A stretch of DNA of 64,000 nt from Streptomyces griseoluteus (GTDB lineage Bacteria > Actinomycetota > Actinomycetes > Streptomycetales > Streptomycetaceae). Where the stretch lies: contig NZ_SRRU01000011.1 of NCBI RefSeq assembly GCF_004784465.1, forward strand, positions 124,001-188,000, given 5' to 3'. Below, piece after piece: positions 33,183 to 42,245 of this stretch (its first letter is position 1; each line of letters begins with the position of its first letter). The translations under genes were made by a program, and so were the position numbers. Under the pieces are notes generated by a model. It was not told where the DNA came from, ran no database searches, and saw only the letters and a list, made by a program, of their open reading frames with translations.

Positions 33183-35111
33183 CTAGGGCCGGGTACCCCC
33201 GGACGGCGCGGAACCGACCTCCGGCAGCCTCCCGCCGGAGGCCAGCCCGGCCCGGACCTGCGTGGCGGCGTCCTTGGGCGCCCGTACCGCCAGCGTGTGC
33301 CCGCTCCGGGTGGCGCGCACGTCACCGGCGAGGGTGAGCGAGGTGACGGCGCGGCTGCCCGCCGCCAGGACGTACCAGTGCCCGCGCGGGGACTTCCAGT
33401 GCGTCCGGGCCACCAGGTGCCGGCCGAACCTGCCGCACGCGGCTGTCGACCGCACTCGCGTCACCACCTGCGCTTTCCTGCCCGGCCCGCGCAGGAAGAC
33501 GGTGATGTCGCCCGGCCCCTGCCACGTGTCCGCCCGCACGCAGGTCCACACGGCGTGGCCCCCGCCGTCCGGGAGGTCCTGCGCGGCGAAGTCCCACGCG
33601 TTGACCGCCCGCACGCCCGAACCGCCCGCCGGGTCCAGGGCACAGCCCGCCTGCCCCCAGGCCACCACCGCGGCCGGGCCGGTCGCCTCGCGCGGCTGCC
33701 GGGCGGGCGGGGAGCCGTGGCCCGGCAGCGGGGTGTACGTCAGATGCGCGGGCGTGAATCCGCCCAGGTCGGCCAGCAGGAACGCGTGGTGCTCCGCGAT
33801 CGCCGGGGACGACCGCAACTGCAGCGCCGGACGATGCCCGCAGCCGCCGCCCGTCCACCGGGGCACCGGCGCGGTCACCCCGTCCCGCGCCACCGCAAGG
33901 GGTTGCGCGGGCGCGTTCGGACGGGCCAGGTCGCGTACCGAGGACTCCGCCACCCACGGCGCCAGCAGATACCGCACCGCGCCGCCCCGCTCCTCCAGCA
34001 CCACAGCCGCGGCCGTGGTCACGTCGGCGTCGTCCGCGCGGGCCAGCGCGAGGCGCTCACCGGTGCCCGACTCGCCGTACCGCACCAGGCGTTGACCGTC
34101 GTGGAACATCACCACGGCGTGCCCGCCCACCGACCCGGCGTACAGCAGTCGCGGTGCGCGCGGCGGGGGATCGGCCGGGGTACCCGGAGCGCGGTCCACC
34201 CGCGTACCGGACGGCGGGTCGGCCCAGACGGCCAGCGCCCGGTCCAGCAGCGCGCGGTCGCGCACCCGGTCCCCGCGCGCGGGCCAGGCGGTGAAGTCCA
34301 CCCGCGAGGTGTCCGCCCACGCACCGGGATCGACCCGGATCAGATCGGCGGACCGGGGCTTCCGGGCGTCCCGCGTGTCCGGTGCCCAGTGCGTGACGGC
34401 GGCCAGTCCGCCCGCCGCGAGGGCGCCCGCCAGCACGGAGAGCGTGGCCACGCGCACCCGGCGCCGACGGCGGACCAGGTCGGTGGGGCGGGCGCGCGGG
34501 GTGCACGCGTCGAACTCGTCCGAGGTGAGCACCGCCGCGGCGGCTGTTCCGAGCGAGGCGTCGAGCCGAGCCGCCTCCCGTACCGCCACCCGGGCATCCG
34601 CGACCCCGGCCGCCTCCAGCACCCCGCGCGCATGGTCGGCGGTGAGGCCCTCCACGCGGAGAAGGACGAAGGCGGCGCGGGCCGGGGCGGAGAGGTCGGA
34701 GAGGGCCTGGCCGAGCGCCATCTCCTCGGCCCCGCCCGAGCGTGGCGCCAGCCGCAGCCCGAACACCACGGGCAGCCGGGGCACCAGCAGCAGGGGTGGC
34801 CGGACCCCCTGCGGCCACAGCCGGGGCCGCCGGCACTGGGCGAGCGCCCCGCGCACCACCGCCAGCCGGAGCGAGCGGTCCGGGTCGGCCCCCGGTGAGC
34901 GGGGCGCCGGTACGGCGGGCGCGGCGTCGGGCAGGCTGCGCTGCACCAGCGAGTGCGCGGCGAGGACCCGGCGGTGCCGGCCGAGGGAGGCCGGGAGGAC
35001 CAGGTAGGCGAGGCGGACCAGCTCGGCGTACCGCTCGGCGAGTCGGCGCTCGGCGTGCAGCAGGCGGCTGCCCGAACCGTGCGGGGATCGACTGGGCGAG
35101 GACTGGACCAT
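33183..35111 (-). CDS. Membrane-anchored protein with ECF-sigma-like N-terminal domain
   Basis: 642 residues from the ATG at 35111; the frame continues to 35267 without a better start. Residues 15-60 (RRLAERYAELVRLAYLVLP...HRRVLAAHSLVQRSLP) resemble sigma region 2. Residues 140-190 (LGQALSDLSAPARAAFVLLRVEGLTADHARGVLEAAG) resemble region 4. An Arg-rich stop (VRRRRRVR) precedes one membrane helix at about 219-241 (VATLSVLAGALAAGGLAAVTHW). About 400 residues follow outside the membrane, Ala/Gly/Pro-rich, with scattered cysteines and no known domain. It may be a degenerate sigma factor turned sensor. DNA or polymerase binding is not shown. Confidence 0.7.
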   Translation of the reverse strand: MVQSSPSRSPHGSGSRLLHAERRLAERYAELVRLAYLVLPASLGRHRRVLAAHSLVQRSLPDAAPAVPAPRSPGADPDRSLRLAVVRGALAQCRRPRLWPQGVRPPLLLVPRLPVVFGLRLAPRSGGAEEMALGQALSDLSAPARAAFVLLRVEGLTADHARGVLEAAGVADARVAVREAARLDASLGTAAAAVLTSDEFDACTPRARPTDLVRRRRRVRVATLSVLAGALAAGGLAAVTHWAPDTRDARKPRSADLIRVDPGAWADTSRVDFTAWPARGDRVRDRALLDRALAVWADPPSGTRVDRAPGTPADPPPRAPRLLYAGSVGGHAVVMFHDGQRLVRYGESGTGERLALARADDADVTTAAAVVLEERGGAVRYLLAPWVAESSVRDLARPNAPAQPLAVARDGVTAPVPRWTGGGCGHRPALQLRSSPAIAEHHAFLLADLGGFTPAHLTYTPLPGHGSPPARQPREATGPAAVVAWGQAGCALDPAGGSGVRAVNAWDFAAQDLPDGGGHAVWTCVRADTWQGPGDITVFLRGPGRKAQVVTRVRSTAACGRFGRHLVARTHWKSPRGHWYVLAAGSRAVTSLTLAGDVRATRSGHTLAVRAPKDAATQVRAGLASGGRLPEVGSAPSGGTRP

Positions 35112-35261
35112 CGGGCGACTGCCTTCGACGACGGGGGCGTTCGGAGCTGGTGCTACGGCAAACGAGTGAACGCCGCTCGGGTCACCGCGTGCTTCGGCGC
35201 CCTGTCCGGGCAGCCCCGTCCAGGCAGAACGTTTCTCTCGGTCCCGTCTTCTCACCCTGTG

Positions 35262-35310
35262 GTCCACTTCCTGGACACCTCTTGGTGGTGAGCCCCGGCT
35301 GAGGTAGAAA
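35262..35310 (+). promoter_or_regulatory. Promoter and inverted repeat before the first Cys leader peptide
   Basis: TTGGTG (35282-35287), 17-nt spacer, TAGAAA (35305-35310). Transcription would start within a few bases of the leader ATG at 35319, so the transcript would be almost leaderless. Just upstream is the inverted repeat GTCCA-N5-TGGAC (35262-35276), positioned for an activator or repressor of sulfur genes. The stretch from 35112 to 35261 shows nothing else I recognise. Confidence 0.55.
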
Positions 35311-35318
35311 AGGGCCCC

Positions 35319-35390
35319 ATGAATCTCATGCCGCTGGTGCGACGCCTGGTCATCGACCTGTGCCGCCGCCCGGCCGCGTGTTGTCGCTGA
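35319..35390 (+). CDS. Cysteine-rich leader peptide (23 aa) upstream of sulfonate transport genes
   Basis: The ORF encodes MNLMPLVRRLVIDLCRRPAACCR. It matches the actinobacterial leader-peptide pattern R-R-x-x-I-D-L-x-R...C-C, with Cys codons at 35361, 35379 and 35382, the last two just before the stop. Such mini-ORFs precede sulfur-assimilation operons, and in mycobacteria Cys-rich uORFs have been linked to cysteine-dependent attenuation. It lies 170 nt upstream of the sulfonate permease gene on the same strand. Cysteine regulation in this organism is inferred. Confidence 0.75.
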   Translation: MNLMPLVRRLVIDLCRRPAACCR

Positions 35391-35421
35391 CCCCGTTGTC
35401 CGCGCGTTCCTGACGGTCCGC

Positions 35422-35455
35422 TCCGCCCGGTGAGGTAACCCGGCGCGGTTCCGGG
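35422..35455 (+). promoter_or_regulatory. Possible attenuator stem downstream of leader peptide 1
   Basis: A 7-bp perfect stem CGCCCGG (35422-35428) / CCGGGCG (35449-35455) with a 20-nt loop, and an alternative smaller CCGG stem inside it. It lies 31 nt after the leader stop and about 105 nt before the permease start. Confidence 0.35.
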
Positions 35456-35560
35456 CGAGCTGTGTCTCGCAGGGCCGGTATCTCCCGCTGTGCAGGCGGC
35501 ACTTCGCCGTGCCCGCCGATCCACGACGCCGCTGTTACGAGGCCCCCATGGAGGCCGCCC

Positions 35561-36418
35561 GTGTCCCTTTCCCTGCGCCCGGAGAAGGCCGACCCGCTCC
35601 CGGCCGCCGTCGCACCCCGTCCCGCTCGATCCTCAAGTGCCCTGAGGCGCAGCGCACTTCCGCTCGGGTCGCTCGTCCTGTTCCTGTTCCTGTGGCAACT
35701 CCTCGCGGTCAGCGGCACTTGGAGCGAGACGCTGGTGCCGCCGCCGGTCAAGGTGTGGCGGGCCTTCATCGACGTGTCGACCACGCACGACGGTGTCCGG
35801 GGCTACAACGGCACCTATCTCATCGAGCACTTGGGCATCAGCCTGCGCCGCATCGCGTTCGGCGCCGGTATCGGCATCGCGGCCGGAGTGGTGTTCGGCC
35901 TGCTGATGGGCACCGTCGGCTGGGTGCGCTCGCTGTTCGAGCCCTGGATCACCTTTCTGCGCACGCTGCCTCCGCTGGCGTACTTCTCCCTGCTGATCAT
36001 CTGGCTCGGCATCAACGAGGAGCCGAAGATCACCCTGCTGGCCGTGGCCGCGTTCCCGCCGGTCGCCGTCTCCACCACCACGGCCGTGGCCGCCGTGCCG
36101 AAGGCGCTCACCGAGGCGGCCCGCGCGCTCGGCGCCTCGCGCTGGGACGTCGTACGGGACGTGGTGGTCCCTTCGGCCCTGCCGGAGACGCTGACCGGCG
36201 TCCGGCTGGCCGTGGGCGTCGCCTACTCCTCCCTGGTGGCAGCGGAGTTGGTCAACGGGCTGCCCGGCATCGGCGGCATGGTCAAGGACGCCGCCAACTA
36301 CAACAACACCCCGGTCGTGCTCGTCGGCATCATCGCCATCGGCATCTCCGGCCTGATCATCGACGGCCTGCTGCTGCGCCTGGAGCGGGCCGTCGTGCCC
36401 TGGCGCGGCCGCACCTGA
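35561..36418 (+). CDS. Sulfonate/taurine-type ABC transporter permease
   Basis: 285 residues from a GTG at 35561 with GGAGG 6 nt upstream; the frame is open to 35462 without a site. It has six membrane spans and the BPD permease EAA loop EAARALGASRWDVVRDVVVPSALPETLTG. The SsuC/TauC character shows in LVPPPVKVW near the N-terminus and NGLPGIGGMVKDAANYNNT. It pairs with the binding protein and ATPase that follow and with a TauD-type dioxygenase, so alkanesulfonate or taurine import is the likely role. Confidence 0.9.
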   Translation: MSLSLRPEKADPLPAAVAPRPARSSSALRRSALPLGSLVLFLFLWQLLAVSGTWSETLVPPPVKVWRAFIDVSTTHDGVRGYNGTYLIEHLGISLRRIAFGAGIGIAAGVVFGLLMGTVGWVRSLFEPWITFLRTLPPLAYFSLLIIWLGINEEPKITLLAVAAFPPVAVSTTTAVAAVPKALTEAARALGASRWDVVRDVVVPSALPETLTGVRLAVGVAYSSLVAAELVNGLPGIGGMVKDAANYNNTPVVLVGIIAIGISGLIIDGLLLRLERAVVPWRGRT

Positions 36419-36456
36419 GAAGCACACCGACTCCCGCTAGAAGAAACGGCACTTCC

Positions 36457-37512
36457 ATGTCTCACGCCCCGCACCGCCCCTCCCGCCGCCAGCTGCTCGC
36501 GGGTGCGCTCGCCGTCGCCGCCACCGCTGCGGTCACCGGCTGCTCCACGGACAGCTCCGCCTCGGCCTCCGGCGCCGGGAAACGGCTGCGCATCGGCTAC
36601 TTCGCCTTTCCCAGCGGCGACTTGATCGTCAAGAACAGAAAGCTGCTGGAGAAGGCGCTGCCGGACCACACCATCACCTGGATCAAGTTCGACTCCGGGG
36701 CCAGCGTCAACCAGGCTTTCCTCGGCAAGTCCCTCGACATCGCCGCGCTCGGGTCGAGCCCGTTCGCGCGCGGGATATCCGGCCCGTCGCCGATCCCGTA
36801 CAAGGTCGCCTGGATTCTCGACGTGGCGGGGGAGAACGAGGCGCTGGTGGCGCGGAAGAGTACCGGGGTCTCGGACGTGGCCGGGCTGAAGGGGCGTACG
36901 GTCGCCACGCCGTTCGCGTCGACCTCGCACTACAGCCTGCTGGCCGCGCTGGACAAGGCCGGGCTGAAGCCGTCCGACGTCAAGCTGATCGACCTCCAGC
37001 CGCAGGCGATCCTCGCCGCCTGGCAGCGGGGCGACATCGACGCCGCGTACGTCTGGCTGCCCACGCTGGACGAGCTGCGCAAGACGGGCAAGCAGCTCAC
37101 CAGCAGCAAGCAGGTGGCCGGTTCGGGCAAGCCGACCCTGGACCTCGCCGTCGTCTCGGACGAGCTGATCGCCCGCGACCCGAAGGCGATCGACGCCTGG
37201 CGCAAGGCCGAGGCGGAGGCGCTGCGGCTGCTGAGGTCCGACCACGAGGGCGCGGTGAAGGCGGTCGCGGCCGAGCTGAACATCAGCGCCGCCGACGCCC
37301 GGGCCCAGCTCGCGCAGGGCGTGTTCCTCACCCCGGAGCAGGTGACCTCGGCCGACTGGCTGGGCACCGACGGCAAGCCCGGCAAGCTGCTGACCTACGT
37401 GGGCGACACCGGCCGCTTCCTGGCCGGCCAGAAGCAGATCGACGCGGCGCCCTCCGCGGCCTCCGTCGAGAAGGCGTTCTACCTCAAGGGGCTGCCCGAT
37501 GTCCTCAAGTGA
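36457..37512 (+). CDS. Sulfonate/taurine ABC transporter substrate-binding lipoprotein
   Basis: 351 residues. The twin-arginine-like signal SRRQLLAGALAVAATAAVTGC ends in a lipobox with C29 as the lipidated residue. The mature NMT1/TauA-type periplasmic-binding fold has KRLRIGYFAFPSGD at its start, ALGSSPFARG, and the hinge segment VAWILDVAGENEALVARKSTGVSDVAGLKGRTVATPFASTSHYSL. It captures the sulfonate outside the membrane and delivers it to the permease. Its end overlaps the ATPase gene by 14 nt. Confidence 0.92.
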   Translation: MSHAPHRPSRRQLLAGALAVAATAAVTGCSTDSSASASGAGKRLRIGYFAFPSGDLIVKNRKLLEKALPDHTITWIKFDSGASVNQAFLGKSLDIAALGSSPFARGISGPSPIPYKVAWILDVAGENEALVARKSTGVSDVAGLKGRTVATPFASTSHYSLLAALDKAGLKPSDVKLIDLQPQAILAAWQRGDIDAAYVWLPTLDELRKTGKQLTSSKQVAGSGKPTLDLAVVSDELIARDPKAIDAWRKAEAEALRLLRSDHEGAVKAVAAELNISAADARAQLAQGVFLTPEQVTSADWLGTDGKPGKLLTYVGDTGRFLAGQKQIDAAPSAASVEKAFYLKGLPDVLK

Positions 37513-38305
37513 ACTGGCGGAAGCGCAGGTTGAGTCAGGGGGAGCCGAGGACGGTGCCGTCCGGCTGGACCACGTCACCCATCGGTACGGTGCCGTGACC
37601 GCCGTCGGCCCGGTCGATCTCACCGTGCCCACCGGGGAGTTCCTCGTCCTGGTCGGCGCCTCCGGCTGCGGCAAGAGCACCCTGCTGCGCCTGATCGCCG
37701 GGTTCGAGCGGCCCAGCGAGGGCACCGTGCAGGTCTCCGGCACCGATCCCCGCCCCGGCGACACGGCGGGCGTGGTGTTCCAGACGCCGAGGCTCTTCCC
37801 GTGGCGCACCGTGCGCGGCAACCTCGACCTGGCCCTCCGGTACGCGGGTGTCGAGCGCGCCCGATGGCCCGAGCGGCGGGCCGAGCTGCTGGCGCGGGTC
37901 GGGCTGGAGGGCACCGAGGCGCGCCGGGTCTGGGAGATCTCCGGCGGCCAGCAGCAGCGCGTCGCCATCGCCCGCGCGCTCGCCGCCGACAACCCGCTGC
38001 TGCTGCTCGACGAACCGTTCGCGGCGCTCGACGCGCTCACCCGGGAACGGCTCCAGGAGGACGTGCGCCGGATGGCCGCCCAGGCAGGGCGCACCACGGT
38101 GTTCGTGACGCACTCGGCCGAGGAGGCCGTGTTCCTCGGCTCCCGCATCGTGGTGCTGACCAGGAGCCCGGGGACCGTCGCGCTCGACCTGCCGATCACC
38201 CTGCCGCGCGGTGAGGTGGACGCCGAAGAGCTGCGCGGCTCACCGGAGTTCGGGGAACTGCGCGCCGAGGTCGCGCACGCCGTGAAGAGCGCCGCCGCGG
38301 CCTGA
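37499..38305 (+). CDS. Sulfonate/taurine ABC transporter ATPase
   Basis: 268 residues. Walker A is GASGCGKST, the Q-loop VVFQTPRLFPWRTV, the signature ISGGQQQR, Walker B LLLLDEPFAALD and the switch THSAEEAVFLGSRI. The wording of the Q-loop and D-loop is that of nitrate/sulfonate/taurine importers (TauB, SsuB). It is cytosolic and powers the permease encoded two genes upstream. Confidence 0.93.
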   Translation: MSSSELAEAQVESGGAEDGAVRLDHVTHRYGAVTAVGPVDLTVPTGEFLVLVGASGCGKSTLLRLIAGFERPSEGTVQVSGTDPRPGDTAGVVFQTPRLFPWRTVRGNLDLALRYAGVERARWPERRAELLARVGLEGTEARRVWEISGGQQQRVAIARALAADNPLLLLDEPFAALDALTRERLQEDVRRMAAQAGRTTVFVTHSAEEAVFLGSRIVVLTRSPGTVALDLPITLPRGEVDAEELRGSPEFGELRAEVAHAVKSAAAA

Positions 38306-38365
38306 CCGCCGTACCGCGACAGGAAACCAGGTCCCGGACGGGGCCGTACCGGAAAGGACACCCGT

Positions 38366-39241
38366 ATGAGCATCCTCAGCGACCGGCCCGTGGCGACGCG
38401 GCTGCCGCTCACCGAGCTGGGCCCGAACATCGGCGCCGAGATCGACGGCATCGAGCTGGCCCACCTGGACGACGACGGCGTGCTCGCGCTGCGCGAGGCC
38501 CTGGTGCGCCACAAGGTCCTCTTCGTGCGGGGACAGCATCTGCTCGACGATGCCGGGCAGATCGAGCTGGGCCGCCGGCTCGGCGAGGTCACAGTGGGGC
38601 ACCCGGTGCACGACTCCGGCGACGTGCCGCCCGAGGTGTACTCGCTGGACAGCCAGGACAACGGCTTCGCCGACGTGTGGCACACCGATGTCACCTTCGT
38701 CGCCCGCCCGCCCGCCATCTCCGTGCTGCGCGCGGTGGTGCTGCCGCCCACCGGGGGCGACACCAACTGGGCCGACAGCCAGGCCGCGTACGAGTCGCTG
38801 TCGCCGGGGCTGCGGGCCCACATCGACACCCTCACCGCCGTGCACGACGGCTCCCGCGAGTTCGGCTACTACCTCGCCCAGCGCCGGCAGGGGAAGGGCA
38901 ACCTGTGGGAGGGCGAGGTGTTCACGCAGCTCACGCCGGTGGAGCATCCGGTGGTGCGGGTGCACCCGGAGAGCGGGCGCAGGGGGCTGTTCGTGAACCC
39001 CGGCTTCACCTCGCACATCGTCGGCGTCTCCGAGCACGAGAGCCGGGGTCTGCTGGACATTCTCTACGCACACCTCACCAAGCCGGAACATGTGGTCCGG
39101 CACCGCTGGCAGCCGGGTGACGTGGCCCTGTGGGACAACCGCAGCACCTCGCACTACGCCAACCGCGACTACGGCGACCAGCACCGGGTGATGCACCGGA
39201 TCACCCTGCGCGGCGACATCCCCGTGGGGCCGCGGGCGTGA
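38366..39241 (+). CDS. tauD: TauD/TfdA-family alpha-ketoglutarate-dependent (taurine) dioxygenase
   Basis: 291 residues. The Fe(II) facial triad is H106, D108 (WHTDVTF) and H263 (SHYANRDYG). R278 (VMHRITL), 15 residues after the last His, binds alpha-ketoglutarate, exactly as in TauD. The N-terminal GPNIGAEIDGIELAHLDDD is typical. It hydroxylates taurine or an alkanesulfonate next to the C-S bond, releasing sulfite. It lies 60 nt after the transporter ATPase. Taurine itself is not proven; sulfate-ester or other sulfonates are possible. A 15-bp terminator follows. Confidence 0.9.
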   Translation: MSILSDRPVATRLPLTELGPNIGAEIDGIELAHLDDDGVLALREALVRHKVLFVRGQHLLDDAGQIELGRRLGEVTVGHPVHDSGDVPPEVYSLDSQDNGFADVWHTDVTFVARPPAISVLRAVVLPPTGGDTNWADSQAAYESLSPGLRAHIDTLTAVHDGSREFGYYLAQRRQGKGNLWEGEVFTQLTPVEHPVVRVHPESGRRGLFVNPGFTSHIVGVSEHESRGLLDILYAHLTKPEHVVRHRWQPGDVALWDNRSTSHYANRDYGDQHRVMHRITLRGDIPVGPRA

Positions 39242-39246
39242 CTGCG

Positions 39247-39283
39247 GAGGGGGCTGCCCGGTCATCGTCCGGGCAGCCCCCTC
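39247..39283. terminator. 15-bp bidirectional terminator
   Basis: Perfect arms 39247-39261 and 39269-39283, a 7-nt loop, between the convergent tauD-like gene and the FAD-protein gene. It is the joint longest perfect stem seen in the window. Confidence 0.85.
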
Positions 39284-39288
39284 GTACA

Positions 39289-41259
39289 TCAGCCCCCGAC
39301 CCGCGCGCAGTCGACCGGACCCGGCACGTACGGCTCCGACGGGTCGGCGTCCAGCGCCCGCAGCACCGCCCTGGCCACCGTGTCGTTCTGCCGGAAGGCG
39401 GGCGCGTCGGTGCGGGGGCGGGCGAAGGCGGCGATGGCCCGGCTGTCGGTCGGGGCGCCCAGGGCGATCCGGCGCGGGTGCGGCCGGCCCAGGCCGGGGT
39501 CGATCAGACGGCCGTCGGCGAGGGAGACGGTGATCCGGCCGGACCGGTGCCGGTGCGTGCCGTCGGCCACCACCTCCTCCGCCAGCGCGCCGGTACGGTG
39601 CAGGTGCCGCAGCAGCGGGTCCTCGGTGCGGTCCAGGTTCGGACCCGGCAGATACGCCTCGATCAGGGCGGTCGCGTGCACCGTGTGACCCGGCACCGTG
39701 GGACTCGTCGCCGTGAAGGTGCCGGTGGCCTCGTCCGTGCCGACCCTGATGTCGGCGCCGAGGAAGCGCACCACACCGGCGCGGGACAGCGCGTCCAGCT
39801 CCCGCAGCCGGAAGCCGGGCGGCCCGGAGGCGAGGAAGCTGAAGAACCCGTGCCACCAGCCGTCCAGGCCGTCCGCCAGCGAGCGTGCCGTCAGCCGGCC
39901 GGAGGCCACCAGTCCGGGCAGTTGGCCGTATATCGAGAGCAGCGCGAGGAACGCGCCGAGGTCGGCGCTGTGCTCAGGGTCCTCGCGGCGGGCCAGATCC
40001 TTACGGGCGTAGGCACGCAGGTGCTCCTGGAAGGCGTCCGGGGTGTCGAAGACGAGACCGTCCAGCGGCCGGTCCAGCGCCTCGAAGTCCAGCCGGTCGG
40101 CCGGGTCGGGTACGGCGGTGGCGACCAGCCCGGCCAACCGGGCCGAGTACCAGCCGAATCGGTCATAGGCGGCCAGGAACTCCGGCCAGGGCATGGCCGT
40201 GCGCTCGGGGTGGGCGTGGAACAGCTCGTGGTAGTGGCCGAACCCGATCTCCTTGGCCATCAGCGGCCACACGTCGCGCCGCAGGTCCAGCGGGCCGTCC
40301 CCGGCGGCCAGCGCGTCGACCGCCTCCGGGCCGAAGTACCGGGGGAGCGGCGGCCGGGGTCCCTGGAGCTGGTAGCCGGTCTTGGCGTGGTACGGCACCC
40401 CGCGCCGCGAGCCGACGTGCAGCACGGGTTCGCGGCCGGAGGGCAGGTAGGTCAGCGTGCCGTCCGGCTCGGTCCGGTAGGCGCCGCCCCGGCCCTCCGT
40501 GAGCAGCACCATCAGGTCGACGAACGCGAGCCCGAAGCCGCGCAGTACGACGTCCTCGCCCGGCCGCAGTCCCGACAGGTCGGCGTCGGCGGAGAAGGCG
40601 GGCGGCAGATGGAAGCGCCGGTGCCGCCGGGCGAAGTCCGCGTGAACCCGGTGCGCCGGGGCGGGGGTGGAGCCAAGATGCCCCTGGGTCAGAATCACCA
40701 GGTCGGCGCGGAGCGGGTCGCTTCGGCCGGCCAGCCGGACCGCCTGGGGGCCGTCGGGCGGGCCGGTGACCGAGGTCGCGGTGGTGCGGTGCCACTCGAC
40801 GGTCACCGAGGGCGGCAGATCGGCCAGCGCCCGGCGGAACACCCAGTCCAGATAAGCGCTTTGGGCACGACGGGTCGGGAAGTCGGCCGGGCCCAGGGTG
40901 CGTAGCTCGGCGAGCACCTCCGGGTCGGCCGGTTCCGCGTACGGGGTGAAGCGCGGGGCGTCCGGGGCGGCGATCTGGGCCGCCCACTCGGCCAGCGAGG
41001 GGCCGGGGCGCACCGGGCCGTCCACGGTGGAGGTCTCGTCGGTGAACATGGTGACGTCCTCGGCCATGGAGTTCATCCGCAGCAGCGGCGACTGCTCGTG
41101 CCGCCAGACCCGGCCCGGACCGGGTGGATACGGGTCCACCAGATGGACACGCAACTCATGTGCCCCGGACCACAGTTCGGGCGCGCTGGCGCCGATGCGC
41201 TCCAGCAGCCCGGTGGCGCGAGGTCCCGCGCCGACGATCACCAGGGTGCGCGTGCTCAC
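39289..41259 (-). CDS. FAD/NAD(P)-binding protein (large, monooxygenase-like)
   Basis: 656 residues, GTG start. The Rossmann FAD motif VIVGAGPRATGLLERIGA is at residues 8-25. The segment LLRMNSMAEDVTMFTD and a second nucleotide-binding region (VILTQGHLG, VVLRGFGLAFVDLM) fit the NAD_binding_9/FAD-NAD(P) family, distantly related to N-hydroxylating monooxygenases. There is no signal peptide. It overlaps the amino-acid permease gene upstream by 4 nt. Divergent from the S-compound operon, it may be an extra oxidase for the imported compound; no substrate is assigned. Confidence 0.82.
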   Translation of the reverse strand: MSTRTLVIVGAGPRATGLLERIGASAPELWSGAHELRVHLVDPYPPGPGRVWRHEQSPLLRMNSMAEDVTMFTDETSTVDGPVRPGPSLAEWAAQIAAPDAPRFTPYAEPADPEVLAELRTLGPADFPTRRAQSAYLDWVFRRALADLPPSVTVEWHRTTATSVTGPPDGPQAVRLAGRSDPLRADLVILTQGHLGSTPAPAHRVHADFARRHRRFHLPPAFSADADLSGLRPGEDVVLRGFGLAFVDLMVLLTEGRGGAYRTEPDGTLTYLPSGREPVLHVGSRRGVPYHAKTGYQLQGPRPPLPRYFGPEAVDALAAGDGPLDLRRDVWPLMAKEIGFGHYHELFHAHPERTAMPWPEFLAAYDRFGWYSARLAGLVATAVPDPADRLDFEALDRPLDGLVFDTPDAFQEHLRAYARKDLARREDPEHSADLGAFLALLSIYGQLPGLVASGRLTARSLADGLDGWWHGFFSFLASGPPGFRLRELDALSRAGVVRFLGADIRVGTDEATGTFTATSPTVPGHTVHATALIEAYLPGPNLDRTEDPLLRHLHRTGALAEEVVADGTHRHRSGRITVSLADGRLIDPGLGRPHPRRIALGAPTDSRAIAAFARPRTDAPAFRQNDTVARAVLRALDADPSEPYVPGPVDCARVGG

Positions 41260-42245
41260 CGGTCACCGCCGGGGGAGGCGCGGCGGGTCCGGGCGCGCAG
41301 CACGGTCAGCCAGGGGCCGAGCCGGGCGAGCGGACTGGGCGCAAGGGCGCGGGCGGCGCCCCGGCCGTAGTACCGCTCGACGTGGTACTGGCCCACACTG
41401 AGCACCGACGTCACCGCGATGTACCAGACGGTGGCCACCAGCAGCAGCGGGATGACCTGGTAGGTCCGGTTGTAGATCAACTGGACGGAGAACAGCAGGT
41501 CATGCACGGCCAGCACGCTGACGATGCTGGTGCCCTTCAAGGTGCCGATCAGCATGTTCCCGGCCGTCGGCACGATGGAGCGCATCGCCTGCGGGACGAC
41601 GATCCGGCGCAGGGTGCGCCATCTGCCGAGGCCCAGTGCCTGCGCCGCCTCGGTCTGCCCGGCGTCCACGGAGAGGATGCCGCCCCGGATCACCTCGGCC
41701 GCGTACGCCGTCTCGTGCAGCGTGAGGCCGATCAGCGCGGTCAGGGTCGGCCCGAGCAGGTTCACCGTCTTGACCGTGACGAACTCGGGGCCGAACGGGA
41801 CGCCGACCCCGAGCGTCGGATACAGCGCGCCGATGTTGAACCAGAACAGCAACTGCACCAGCAGCGGCGTCGAGCGGAAGATCCACACATAACCCCAGCT
41901 CAGGGTGCGCAGCACAGGGTTGGCGGAGAGACGGAGCACCGCGATGCCGGTGCCGAGCAGGAACGCCAGCACCATCACGGCGGCCGTCAGCCACAGGGTG
42001 AGCAGCAGCCCGTCGAGCACGGCGGCGGTGGTGAAGTACTGCCCCACCACCCGCCACTGGAAGGCGTCGTTGCGCACCACGGAGTTGAGCACCATGGCCA
42101 GGACCAGCAGTGCGACGGCCGCGGCGACCCAGCGGCCGAGGTGCCGGCGCGGCACGATCCGGGGCAGCTCGGTGTCGTCGGAGGGCGGCGCGGCCGCGGG
42201 GGGCTTCAGCAGGGAAGGAGAGGTGACATCGGAAGGCGTGGCCAT
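41256..42245 (-). CDS. Amino-acid (cystine-type) ABC transporter permease
   Basis: 329 residues, with about 45 hydrophilic residues before the first span. HisM/TcyL-type permease: the segments LRTLSWGYVWIFRSTPLLVQLLFWFN and the EAA loop EAAQALGLGRWRTLRRIVVPQAMRSIVPTAGN are diagnostic of polar amino-acid importers. It is close in sequence to the permease at 45431 on the other strand, so the locus encodes two homologous permeases that likely form a heterodimer, as TcyL/TcyM do. It has its own promoter candidate at 42400-42430. Confidence 0.92.
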   Translation of the reverse strand: MATPSDVTSPSLLKPPAAAPPSDDTELPRIVPRRHLGRWVAAAVALLVLAMVLNSVVRNDAFQWRVVGQYFTTAAVLDGLLLTLWLTAAVMVLAFLLGTGIAVLRLSANPVLRTLSWGYVWIFRSTPLLVQLLFWFNIGALYPTLGVGVPFGPEFVTVKTVNLLGPTLTALIGLTLHETAYAAEVIRGGILSVDAGQTEAAQALGLGRWRTLRRIVVPQAMRSIVPTAGNMLIGTLKGTSIVSVLAVHDLLFSVQLIYNRTYQVIPLLLVATVWYIAVTSVLSVGQYHVERYYGRGAARALAPSPLARLGPWLTVLRARTRRASPGGDR

